In this document: positions 17,941 through 25,979 of the stretch, in pieces
Layout of the letters: each line of letters begins with the position of its first letter
How positions within the stretch are numbered: the stretch's first letter is position 1
DNA from: an uncultured Saprospiraceae bacterium
GTDB lineage: Bacteria; Bacteroidota; Bacteroidia; Chitinophagales; Saprospiraceae
DNA: 33,652 nucleotides
Assembly: GCA_937924805.1 (NCBI GenBank)
Contig: CALDTZ010000133.1
Coordinates: 1 to 33,652 of the forward strand
Reading direction: 5' to 3'
Notes under the pieces: generated by a model
Seen by the model: only the letters and a program-made list of their open reading frames with translations
Told to the model about the DNA's origin: nothing
The model's database searches: none
Program-made: the position numbers and the translations under genes

Positions 17941-17948
17941 TATCTTTG
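17941..17948 (+). promoter_or_regulatory. Promoter -7 element TATCTTTG
   Basis: This is an exact match to the Bacteroidota -7 consensus TAnnTTTG, 50 bp before the ATG at 17999. A T-rich stretch lies at the -33 position, but there is no clean TTTG there. It would drive the SdrD-B/T9SS protein. Confidence 0.6.
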
Positions 17949-17998
17949 TTTTAAATTCCATTTTCAGTAAAGTCATTACTTAATAAAACCAAAAGACT

Positions 17999-19975
17999 AT
18001 GAAGTCTAGTTTTTTAAACTTAACTACTTTACTATTATTTTCAATATTAACACCCCTTGGTTTAATAGCACAAGATCCTTGTACTGGAAATTATCCATCA
18101 ATTGATAATATTATAATAAGTGATACTGATTGTAATTTTTCGACAGGAGGCATTTCTATTTTTGCGACAACCGGATCTGGAACAACAGGTTCTGGGACGT
18201 GTAGTTTAGAATTTAGCATCGATGGTGGTACCACCTTTTCAGATATTAGTACTTTCTCGAATTTGGATGAAGGAGATTATAATGTAGTTGTTAAAGAATG
18301 TGCATGTGAAACGACAGAAACAGTTTCAGTTGGTGAAAAAGCTTGTGTTGGCGTTGTAGGAGACTACGTTTGGGAAGATACAAATTACGATGGTCAACAA
18401 AGTAGCGGTGAAAGCGGAATTGCAGGGGTCAGAGTAGAAATTTATAGCGCAAATGATATCCTTCATGGAATAGCATATACAAATAGTATGGGATATTTTC
18501 TTTTCAGTGATATTTTGGAAGGCGAATACTATTTAAAATACTATTTTGATGATAAATATCTAATTACATCCATTAATCAAGGAGCGGACGACAGTAAAGA
18601 TAATGATATCGACCATTACAATGGGCCGAATACAAGTCAAGTATTTTATTTGAATGGTGGAGAATCTATAACGAGCATAGATCTAGGGTTATATCAATGC
18701 GTTCAAGTTGGTGATTTAGTTTGGTTTGATGCTAATATGAATGATCAATGGGATAGTAATGAAAATGGTCTTAATGGCGTTCGTGTAGAGATATTTAGAC
18801 ATTTTGCAGATGGGCCCGTATTGTGGGATTATGTTTATACAGGACATAAACCTGGCACTCCTTCAGACGATGGATATTATAATTTCTGTGTACCTCCAGG
18901 TACTTATTATATAAGAATAAATGACAATTTCCCTGGTTTAGTTAGAGTTGTACCGGGTGTTGGTACAGAGTCTGTAGATGGAGATATTACAGATAGAAAT
19001 GGTGAAGGAACAACAGATGACTTTACATTAACATCAGGTAATCACCGAACAAATATTTCTGCTGGATATTATCCAATGGCGACCTTTGGAGATCGAGTAT
19101 GGGTTGATGAAAATAACAATGGTGAACAAGATAGCTTTGAGCCAAAACTTGGTGATGTTAACTTGGAAGTATATAAAGCAGTAGATCACTCATTAGTGAC
19201 TTCAACAACTACAAATAACATGGGTGAGTATAAGTTTGATTACTTACTAAAAGAAGATTATTATGTAAAGGTTATTCCACCTACAGGTTATACAGTTACA
19301 GATGTTTTTGCTAGTAATGATGATGTAGATAGTGATATTGATCATTCGAATGGTCCTAATACTTCGGGAATTATTAGTTTAGATCCTAACGAGCATTTAT
19401 CCAATATTGATGTTGGACTTGTTCAATCTGTCTTGCCGATAGGATTGGCTGGATTTTCGGGTGAAAATAAAAATGGTAAAAATGAACTTACTTGGACCAT
19501 TTTTGATGAATCAGAAGTATCCTATTTTACCGTTACTCGATTTGATGAAACATCAGGTGTATACTTACCAATTCAAACAATCGAATCACAAGATTTATAT
19601 GAATATAGTATCGTAGATGCCAATATTGAAGTTGGACAAACATACTACTATCAGTTAAATGCGACTAGCTTGAATAATGATATAGCGTATAGCAATATAG
19701 TTTCTATCACGACTAAGTCATTTGTTTCTGGAAATGAGGTTGTTATTTATCCTAATCCAGCAAAGGAATTGGTTACAATAGCACTTGATAGCCATTCAAA
19801 TTTACAGTCTGTATCAATGTATAATAGCATTGGTAAATTAGTTTATTCGAATGAGGTGGATAGATTGTCTACAAATGTTGTTATTAATATTGCTGAATTA
19901 ACTTCAGGTATATATACTATAGAATTGAATTTTGGTAACATCAAAGAACTATATAAGTTAGTAGTGATTGATTAA
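17999..19975 (+). CDS. Cell-surface protein with three SdrD B-like repeats and a T9SS sorting tail
   Basis: A 658-aa protein with a signal peptide at 1-25 (ends GLIAQ). Residues about 30-117 look like a SprB-type repeat (LEFSIDGGTTFSDISTFSNLDEGDYNVVVKE). Three SdrD B-like domains follow, starting at about 120 (GDYVWEDTNYDGQQ), 238 (GDLVWFDANMNDQW) and 363 (GDRVWVDENNNGEQ). Each carries an Asp/Asn-rich calcium-binding type loop followed by GVRVEIY or similar. Repeats 1 and 3 also share DSDIDH.NGPNTS. Residues about 478-575 form an FnIII-like module (GLAGFSGENKNGKNELTW). The last 80 residues (VIYPNPAKELVTIAL ... SGIYTIEL) are a T9SS tail. It is probably a calcium-stiffened surface stalk or adhesin. 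A strong terminator follows directly. Confidence 0.9.
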   Translation: MKSSFLNLTTLLLFSILTPLGLIAQDPCTGNYPSIDNIIISDTDCNFSTGGISIFATTGSGTTGSGTCSLEFSIDGGTTFSDISTFSNLDEGDYNVVVKECACETTETVSVGEKACVGVVGDYVWEDTNYDGQQSSGESGIAGVRVEIYSANDILHGIAYTNSMGYFLFSDILEGEYYLKYYFDDKYLITSINQGADDSKDNDIDHYNGPNTSQVFYLNGGESITSIDLGLYQCVQVGDLVWFDANMNDQWDSNENGLNGVRVEIFRHFADGPVLWDYVYTGHKPGTPSDDGYYNFCVPPGTYYIRINDNFPGLVRVVPGVGTESVDGDITDRNGEGTTDDFTLTSGNHRTNISAGYYPMATFGDRVWVDENNNGEQDSFEPKLGDVNLEVYKAVDHSLVTSTTTNNMGEYKFDYLLKEDYYVKVIPPTGYTVTDVFASNDDVDSDIDHSNGPNTSGIISLDPNEHLSNIDVGLVQSVLPIGLAGFSGENKNGKNELTWTIFDESEVSYFTVTRFDETSGVYLPIQTIESQDLYEYSIVDANIEVGQTYYYQLNATSLNNDIAYSNIVSITTKSFVSGNEVVIYPNPAKELVTIALDSHSNLQSVSMYNSIGKLVYSNEVDRLSTNVVINIAELTSGIYTIELNFGNIKELYKLVVID

Positions 19976-20001
19976 ATCCATTTTTAAAATATAATTTTTA
20001 T

Positions 20002-20036
20002 GAAAAGCCACTTTATTAAAGGTGGCTTTTCTTTTT
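20002..20036 (+). terminator. Strong intrinsic terminator
   Basis: GAAAAGCCAC (20002-20011) pairs with GTGGCTTTTC (20022-20031). The TTT/AAAG inside extends the stem with one bulge, and CTTTTT follows. It ends transcription of the SdrD-B gene 27 bp after its stop codon. Confidence 0.93.
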
Positions 20037-20041
20037 GTAAT

Positions 20042-20067
20042 CAATTATACGTGAAACGTAATAATTG
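20042..20067. promoter_or_regulatory. Operator-like inverted repeat upstream of the DUF4403 gene
   Basis: CAATTATACGT (20042-20052) and ACGTAATAATTG (20056-20067) are complementary over 11 bp with one bulged A and a 3-bp GAA centre. It lies just after the terminator and 26 bp before the next start codon, which suits a dimeric regulator site. No regulator gene is nearby. Confidence 0.4.
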
Positions 20068-20092
20068 AAGTAACGGTTAGTTATAAATACAT

Positions 20093-21493
20093 ATGAAATA
20101 TTTGATCTTAAAATTATGGTTCGTTCTTGGCTTCCTTGTCTTTTTTACAAGTTGTTCAAAAACGAAAAAACTAATTGAAAATCCAATAAATAGAATAGAA
20201 ATGGAAAGTCCCAAAAATGCAATTGTATTACCATTTTTAGTTCATAAAACAAATCTTAATGAATTTGTAAACTCAAAAGCGGATTCTTATTTTGAGGCCA
20301 ACCCTAATTTTTCTATAGAAGGTATTGATTTAGGTATCAAAAGACAAGGATCTATTTTTATTGAAGTGTCAGGCAAGACGGCTATGGTTAAAATCCCTTT
20401 GCATATTTCGATAAGTAAAAACGTTTTTATTGGTACCGTTAGAGCTAAAGGAGTCATTGAAGTTTTAGCAAGTTCTGATCTAAATATTACAAATGATTGG
20501 CGCTTACAAACGGAAACGGAAATTGTAGAATACAGTTGGTTGGAACCATTAACGTTGGTGAGTGGTATTTCAGGATTTTCAGTTGAAAGTATTGCGGATA
20601 ATATATTAACGAAGAGACAAACCCAAATCGGACGTGATATCGACAATGTAATTCGTGAAAATATTGATTTACCTGCATTTGTACAGCAAGGATTGAATCA
20701 AATTGATCCTACGTTCACCATCCCCTTCTTAAATGGGGCATTATGGGAAATGGATTTGGATACTATTTCTTTATCCTCCATATCTAATCAAAAAGAAGAT
20801 TTATTATTTTCAATTGGTGTGAACGGTTATTTAACCCAGCATAAATTAAATCAATTTAATCCTAGCCCTATTTCAAACCCAACCTTTAATTGGCTAGAGG
20901 AAAATCAGTTGAAAGAATCAAATATTCAATTGCCAATATCCATGTCTATGGATTCCCTAAATATATTGTTACGAGAAAACTTAAAAGATCAGGTGATGGA
21001 GTCAGCAAATCAAACAATTATTATTAAAGATATAACAGCGAAGGTTGTTGATCGTGAATTGGTAACCAAAATTGATTTAGATGGAAGTTATAAAGGGGTA
21101 CTAATTGCGACTGGAACACCTTTTTATGATGGAGAGAAAAATGAAATTTCTGCAAAGGATTTAGATCTAAAATTTAAATCAAAAAATATTTTTAAGGCAG
21201 GAATAGCAAATCTTTTCAAAAGGAAAATTAAAAAAGAATTAGAAGAAAATTTACGATTTTCCTTTGATGATGAAATGCAACGTTTTCAAAATGAAATTGA
21301 TCGTTTTTTAACTGATTTTTACAGTGAGAATGGGGTAAAGGTAAAAATGGATATTAATAAAATTAAATTACTCGATTTGTTGTTAGTTGGTCAAGATATT
21401 CAATCTGTTATTGAGATAAATCATGATTTTGATATAGAAATACAGGATATAAATAAATTGTCAAATCTTACTAAAACAACCATAAAAAACTAG
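20093..21493 (+). CDS. DUF4403 family lipoprotein
   Basis: A 466-aa protein. The lipoprotein signal is MKYLILKLWFVLGFLVFF followed by TSC, lipidated Cys21. The body matches the DUF4403 pattern as I know it: an N-terminal IVLPFLVHKTNLNEFVN, alternating amphipathic strands (KIPLHISISKNVFIGTVRAKGVIEVLA), FSVESIADNILTKR, IDLPAFVQQGLNQI, and a second half that repeats the fold (LNILLRENLKDQVM, VVDRELVTKIDLDGSYKGVLIATG). The two-part arrangement recalls tubular lipid-binding folds, but no function is established. It lies between a terminator and the nhaB promoter and is probably monocistronic. Confidence 0.85.
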   Translation: MKYLILKLWFVLGFLVFFTSCSKTKKLIENPINRIEMESPKNAIVLPFLVHKTNLNEFVNSKADSYFEANPNFSIEGIDLGIKRQGSIFIEVSGKTAMVKIPLHISISKNVFIGTVRAKGVIEVLASSDLNITNDWRLQTETEIVEYSWLEPLTLVSGISGFSVESIADNILTKRQTQIGRDIDNVIRENIDLPAFVQQGLNQIDPTFTIPFLNGALWEMDLDTISLSSISNQKEDLLFSIGVNGYLTQHKLNQFNPSPISNPTFNWLEENQLKESNIQLPISMSMDSLNILLRENLKDQVMESANQTIIIKDITAKVVDRELVTKIDLDGSYKGVLIATGTPFYDGEKNEISAKDLDLKFKSKNIFKAGIANLFKRKIKKELEENLRFSFDDEMQRFQNEIDRFLTDFYSENGVKVKMDINKIKLLDLLLVGQDIQSVIEINHDFDIEIQDINKLSNLTKTTIKN

Positions 21494-21574
21494 TTTATAG
21501 CAATCATATTAGACGTTTTTGTGGTTTAACCTTGTTTATTAGGTGATTGTAATAAAAAATTACAGCGTAAAAAT

Positions 21575-21582
21575 TACATTTG
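21575..21582 (+). promoter_or_regulatory. Promoter -7 element TACATTTG
   Basis: This exact TAnnTTTG match lies 61 bp upstream of the nhaB start. A TTG at 21547-21549 is 25 bp upstream, slightly beyond the usual spacing. It probably drives nhaB-dusB-cca. Confidence 0.6.
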
Positions 21583-21643
21583 TGATTCAAAGAAAATTTT
21601 ATTTTTTGACACATTTATTTTCATTTTAATTGAAACCAATTTT

Positions 21644-23134
21644 ATGTTAAAATATTTTTTGGGAAATAGTCCTACCTGGTTTAAGTATGTTATGCTTGGA
21701 TTTTTTGTTTTTAATGTTGTTAGTTACTTCCTTTTTGGTCCTGCAATTACCGCTTGGCTATTCATTGGTGAATTTATTTTTACGCTCGCCATGGCACTAA
21801 AATGCTACCCATTACAGAGTGGAGGATTGTTGGCAATTCAAGCTTTAGCATTAGGATTAACATCTCCACATCAAGCGTATCATGAGGTCGAACAGAATTT
21901 AGAGGTAGTGTTACTTCTAGTCTTTATGGTCGCGGGTATTTATTTTATGAAGCCGCTATTGATGTACATTTTTAGTAAAGTTTTTACTAAAATAAAATCA
22001 AAAACAATACTGTCTTTATTATTTGTATTTATAGCAGCTTTTTTGTCTGCTTTTCTTGATGCATTAACCGTTACAGCGGTTCTAATTAGTGTTGCCGTTG
22101 GGTTTTATGGCGTATATCATAAAATTCATTCGAGTAGCAGTGATTATGATGGTAGTGGAGTTCTTGATCGGAAAGAATTAAGTGGAGATACTTTAGAACA
22201 ATTCAGAAGCTTTCTTCGAAGTCTAATCATGCATGGGGTAGTAGGAACAGCGCTAGGTGGTGTATGTACACAAGTTGGAGAGCCCCAAAATTTATTGATT
22301 GCAGATCGATTAGGATGGGATTTTATTACATTTTTCTTGAAAATGGCACCTATTACAATACCTGTTTTAGTTGGTGGTTTAATAACCACAGTCATACTTG
22401 AGAAATTTAAAGTTTTTGGATATGGTGCTGAATTGCCTCCAGTTGCGAGAGGTATTATACAAAACTATACAGAAGAAATGGATGCTAAAATGACATCCAA
22501 GGATAAATACAATTTAATCGTTCAAGCAATAGCCGCAATTTTACTGATCTTGGCACTAGCACTACACATTGCTTCTGTTGGATTAATTGGTTTAGGTCTT
22601 ATCATTGTGCAAACTGCATTTATGGGGATTACAGATGAACATAGTCTAGGAAAAGCCTTTGAGGAAGCACTTCCTTTTACAGGTTTGTTAGTCGTCTTTT
22701 TTGTTATTGTCGCTATGATCCATGATCAACATTTATTTTCACCTATTATCGATTGGGCATTATCTAAAGATGTAAATCAACAACCAGCTATTTTTTATTT
22801 AGCGAATGGCTTTCTATCAATGATCAGTGACAATGTCTTTGTTGCAACAGTATACATCAATGAATTACAGCAAGTTTTTGAAGGAGCTGGAATGACCGCC
22901 GATGCAAAATTAGCCGTTAGAGACCAATATGAAAAGTTAGCTATAGCTGTAAATACAGGAACAAATTTACCAAGTGTAGCTACACCTAATGGACAAGCTG
23001 CCTTCTTATTTTTATTAACCTCAGCATTAGCTCCACTGATCAATTTATCGTATACAAAAATGGTTAAAATGGCATTTCCATATACGATTGTTCTTGGTGG
23101 TTTAGGATTGCTAGGCATTATTTATATTCTTTAG
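21644..23134 (+). CDS. nhaB: Na+/H+ antiporter NhaB, with an EF-hand-like loop
   Basis: A 496-aa inner-membrane protein with about 12 hydrophobic segments. It matches E. coli NhaB closely from [16 protein letters not shown], through [53 protein letters not shown] and [14 protein letters not shown], to [32 protein letters not shown]. It exports Na+ in exchange for H+, in line with a marine lifestyle. The loop after residue 160 differs: residues 167-178 are [12 protein letters not shown], which fits the 12-residue EF-hand calcium loop (acidic or oxygen ligands at 1, 3, 5, Gly at 6, Glu at 12), whereas the enteric protein has an unrelated acidic stretch there. It lies 19 bp ahead of dusB. Confidence 0.95.
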   Translation: MLKYFLGNSPTWFKYVMLGFFVFNVVSYFLFGPAITAWLFIGEFIFTLAMALKCYPLQSGGLLAIQALALGLTSPHQAYHEVEQNLEVVLLLVFMVAGIYFMKPLLMYIFSKVFTKIKSKTILSLLFVFIAAFLSAFLDALTVTAVLISVAVGFYGVYHKIHSSSSDYDGSGVLDRKELSGDTLEQFRSFLRSLIMHGVVGTALGGVCTQVGEPQNLLIADRLGWDFITFFLKMAPITIPVLVGGLITTVILEKFKVFGYGAELPPVARGIIQNYTEEMDAKMTSKDKYNLIVQAIAAILLILALALHIASVGLIGLGLIIVQTAFMGITDEHSLGKAFEEALPFTGLLVVFFVIVAMIHDQHLFSPIIDWALSKDVNQQPAIFYLANGFLSMISDNVFVATVYINELQQVFEGAGMTADAKLAVRDQYEKLAIAVNTGTNLPSVATPNGQAAFLFLLTSALAPLINLSYTKMVKMAFPYTIVLGGLGLLGIIYIL

Positions 23135-23153
23135 TAAGGTTACCTTAAAGTGT

Positions 23154-24149
23154 ATGGTTAAAATTGGTGATATAGAATTAGGAGAATTTCCATTGTTATT
23201 AGCTCCAATGGAAGATGTGAGTGATCCCCCATTTAGAGCATTATGCAAAGCCAATGGCTGTGACATGATGTATACAGAGTTTATCTCGGTAGAAGGTTTA
23301 ATACGTGACGCATATAAAAGTGTTCAGAAGTTAGACATCTACGATGAAGAAAGACCAATTGGTATTCAAATCTTCGGATCTAATATAGATTCAATGAGGC
23401 AAGCTGCAGAATTAGTGGAAGAAGCTAAACCCGAGGTTCTTGATATTAATTTTGGGTGTCCAGTAAAAAAAGTAGTTTGTAAAATGTCTGGAGCTGGAAT
23501 CCTTCAAGATATCCCTCGAATGGTGAAGTTAACAGAAGCAATTGTCAAATCAACAAACTTACCTGTTACTGTAAAAACTAGATTGGGATGGGATGATAAA
23601 ACCAAATACATTGAAGATGTAGCTGAACGACTTCAAGATGTAGGCATTAAAGCACTAAGTATTCATGGACGTACGCGTAAACAGATGTACAAAGGTGAAG
23701 CTGATTGGTCTCTAATTGGTAAAATTAAGGAAAATCCAAGGGTTCATATTCCTATATTTGGTAATGGAGATATTAACTCACCTGAAAAAGCAAAGCTTTA
23801 TAAAGAGAGATATGGCGTTGATGGAATTATGATTGGAAGAGCAAGTATTGGTTATCCATGGATATTTCGAGAAATTAGGCATTTCTTGGAAACGGGAGAA
23901 AAATTAGATAAACCAGCTCTAGGTGAACGAGTAGATGCTGCGGTTCAACATTTAAAACACTCCATTGAATGGAAGAATGAGCGGTTAGGTATTCTTGAAA
24001 TGAGAAGACACTATGCTAATTATTTTAGAGGGTTACCAGACATTAAGCCAATCCGATCAAAATTAGTTACAGAAGATAACCCAGAAGCTATCTTTGAAAC
24101 GCTGGAGATGATTCGAAAACGATATGAAGGGTTTGCCTATGCCAGCTAA
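23154..24149 (+). CDS. dusB: tRNA-dihydrouridine synthase (DusB type)
   Basis: A 331-aa FMN enzyme that reduces uridine to dihydrouridine in tRNA D-loops. The N-terminal barrel shows LLLAPMEDVSDPPFRALC, MMYTEFISVEGLIR, IQIFGSN and DINFGCPVKKVVCKMSGAGIL, with the catalytic cysteine at Cys102. TVKTRLGWDD, LSIHGRTRKQMYKGEADW, the FMN-phosphate segment IFGNGDI and GIMIGRASIGYPWIF follow. The helical tRNA-binding domain fills the C-terminus (EMRRHYANYFRGLPDIK). In many bacteria dusB pairs with fis or nifR3 loci. Here it is coupled to cca by a 26-bp overlap, forming a tRNA-maturation pair. Confidence 0.95.
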   Translation: MVKIGDIELGEFPLLLAPMEDVSDPPFRALCKANGCDMMYTEFISVEGLIRDAYKSVQKLDIYDEERPIGIQIFGSNIDSMRQAAELVEEAKPEVLDINFGCPVKKVVCKMSGAGILQDIPRMVKLTEAIVKSTNLPVTVKTRLGWDDKTKYIEDVAERLQDVGIKALSIHGRTRKQMYKGEADWSLIGKIKENPRVHIPIFGNGDINSPEKAKLYKERYGVDGIMIGRASIGYPWIFREIRHFLETGEKLDKPALGERVDAAVQHLKHSIEWKNERLGILEMRRHYANYFRGLPDIKPIRSKLVTEDNPEAIFETLEMIRKRYEGFAYAS

Positions 24150-25578
24150 GTTACCCGCAACCCTTAATTTTTCGGATAAAGTTAAGCGTATTTTTACCTT
24201 GTTATCCCAATGTGGAGAGGAATTAAATGTAGACATTTATTGTATTGGTGGGTTCGTTAGGGATTCAATTTTGAATAGACCTAGTACAGATATTGATATT
24301 GTCGTATTAGGAAGTGGAATTGATGTTGCTAAGCATTTTTCGAATAAAGTTGGTTCCAATTTCCCTGTTTCTATTTTTAAAAGTTTTGGTACTGCTCATC
24401 TCATTTATGAAGGAGTTGAAATTGAATTCGTAGGAGCAAGGAAAGAATCTTACAGGGCGGATTCAAGAAAACCAATCGTAGAAGACGGTAGCTTGGAAGA
24501 TGACCAAAATAGGCGTGACTTTACCATTAATGCTATGGCTATCAGTCTAAATAAAAGAAATTATCTTAATTTATTGGATCCGTTTGATGGTTTTCATGAT
24601 CTTGAAAAGAAAAGAATCGTTACTCCTCTTGAGCCAAATAAAACTTTTTCAGATGATCCATTGAGAATGCTTCGAGCTATTAGGTTTGCTTCTCAGTTAA
24701 ATTTTGAAATTGATCAAGTAAGTTTAGCATCTATAAAAGAAAATAAAGATCGAATTAAGATTATCTCTCAAGAACGAATAACGACTGAATTAAATAAAAT
24801 TATTCAATCGAAAAAACCATCCATAGGATTTAAGCACTTATTCGATACAAAACTTCTTCACCTTATTTTTCCAGAAATGGCAAACTTATATGGTGTTGAA
24901 ATTAGAAACGGTATTGGTCACAAGGACAATTTCTACCATACAATTGAAGTTCTTGATAATATTTCATTGACAACAGATGATATTTGGAGCCGATGGGCAG
25001 CTATTTTGCATGATATTTCAAAGCCAGCAACGAAGCGTTTTTCAAAGGAACACGGATGGACCTTTCATGGGCATGAAGTGCTAGGAGCAAAGGCAGTACC
25101 TAAAATTTTTAAACGGCTTAAATTACCGTTGGATTCGAAGATGAAATTTGTTCAAACCTTGGTACGACTTCATTTGCGACCAATAGCGCTTACAAAAGAA
25201 GATATAACGGATAGCGCTGTTCGTAGACTTCTTTTTGATGCGGGAGATCATATTGATGAATTACTAAAATTGTGTCGTGCAGATATAACCTCAAAAAATG
25301 AAGCTAAAGTCAAAAGATATCTTAAAAACTACGATAAGTTAATAATCAAGATTCAAGAAATTGAAGAAAAAGACAAATTGAGAAATTGGCAACCACCAGT
25401 TTCAGGCGAAGAAATTATGAAATATTTTGGGCTAAAACCAAGTCGAGAAGTAGGCATCATAAAAAACGCAATAAGAGAGGCCATTCTTGATGGCGATGTT
25501 CCGAATGATTACGATAAAGTAAAAGATTATATGATCATGTTGGGGGATAGACTTGGCATGAAAAAAGCCTCAACATAA
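24124..25578 (+). CDS. cca: CCA tRNA nucleotidyltransferase with HD domain
   Basis: A 484-aa class II nucleotidyltransferase that adds or repairs the 3'-CCA end of tRNA. The catalytic core has YCIGGFVRDSIL (GG-x-x-R motif at 42-46), the metal-binding DID (56-58), EDDQNRRDFTINAMA, and the nucleotide-selecting stretch DDPLRMLRAIRFASQL. An HD phosphohydrolase-type domain follows (GHKDNFYHTIEVLDN, then WAAILHDISKPATK, then HGHEVLGA). Two starts are possible: ATG 24124, used here because A-rich sequence precedes it, or ATG 24139 (MPAKLP), five codons later. Either overlaps the end of dusB. No terminator with a clear U-run follows, only a small hairpin right after the stop codon. Confidence 0.93.
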   Translation: MKGLPMPAKLPATLNFSDKVKRIFTLLSQCGEELNVDIYCIGGFVRDSILNRPSTDIDIVVLGSGIDVAKHFSNKVGSNFPVSIFKSFGTAHLIYEGVEIEFVGARKESYRADSRKPIVEDGSLEDDQNRRDFTINAMAISLNKRNYLNLLDPFDGFHDLEKKRIVTPLEPNKTFSDDPLRMLRAIRFASQLNFEIDQVSLASIKENKDRIKIISQERITTELNKIIQSKKPSIGFKHLFDTKLLHLIFPEMANLYGVEIRNGIGHKDNFYHTIEVLDNISLTTDDIWSRWAAILHDISKPATKRFSKEHGWTFHGHEVLGAKAVPKIFKRLKLPLDSKMKFVQTLVRLHLRPIALTKEDITDSAVRRLLFDAGDHIDELLKLCRADITSKNEAKVKRYLKNYDKLIIKIQEIEEKDKLRNWQPPVSGEEIMKYFGLKPSREVGIIKNAIREAILDGDVPNDYDKVKDYMIMLGDRLGMKKAST

Positions 25579-25979
25579 TGTCTTGATTAAGACACTGAAT
25601 GTTAAATTAGATTTTACCAATTTATAGGTACTAAGTGGAGGTGTTTAGCTATTGTGGAATTTAATTATATGATTATCAGTTAAATACAGTTATTGATAAT
25701 TGATATTTATTCAATGAAAGATTAAACTTAATCGTTAAAAATCTTCCTGAAATAAAATGGATACATATAAGTAACGAATAAGCACTTATTTTTGCTGTCT
25801 CCAAAAAATTAATTGAAGGCGGCTTCAGATTAAGTTTCCAATCTTGTATAAATAAATTTTAAAGAAAATTTAATTATACTCCGCCTTCGTTTTTCTTCTC
25901 AGAAATTAATACGTTTCATATTTTCAATTCATCCATTTGCTTATCTTAAGGCTTTCGTCATCGCTGAAAGATCTATAAA
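25579..25979. other. Intergenic region with hairpins, no gene supported
   Basis: This is 401 bp of AT-rich DNA. It begins with the 16-bp hairpin TGTCTTGATTAAGACA (25579-25594) directly after the cca stop codon. Farther on is the large inverted repeat described separately at 25815-25888. A one-mismatch -7 element TCCATTTG is at 25932-25939, ahead of the symporter gene. I found no tRNA or convincing small ORF. Confidence 0.5.
25815..25895 (+). ncRNA. Candidate structured RNA or long-loop terminator
   Basis: GAAGGCGG (25815-25822) and CCGCCTTC (25881-25888) are perfect GC-rich complements in very AT-rich surroundings, followed at once by GTTTTTCTT. The 58-nt loop contains a second inverted repeat (AAATTTT/AAAATTT). 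The 5' arm can instead form the small hairpin TGAAG-GCGG-CTTCA. It may be the terminator of the nhaB-dusB-cca transcript, the 3' end of a small RNA, or a switch ahead of the symporter. The sequence does not choose among these. Confidence 0.4.

Larger units (their letters stand above)
17578..17998. other. Divergent intergenic region
   Basis: This is 421 bp between cysQ (leftward) and the SdrD-B protein (rightward). It holds the promoter at 17941, a hairpin at 17791-17828, and a run of AT-only sequence around 17870-17935. No RNA gene or small ORF could be supported. Confidence 0.6.

Noticed and set aside
25579..25594. TGTCTT-GATT-AAGACA hairpin as a full intrinsic terminator for cca
   Set aside because: The stem is six base pairs and no U-run follows, so it is noted only as a small hairpin.
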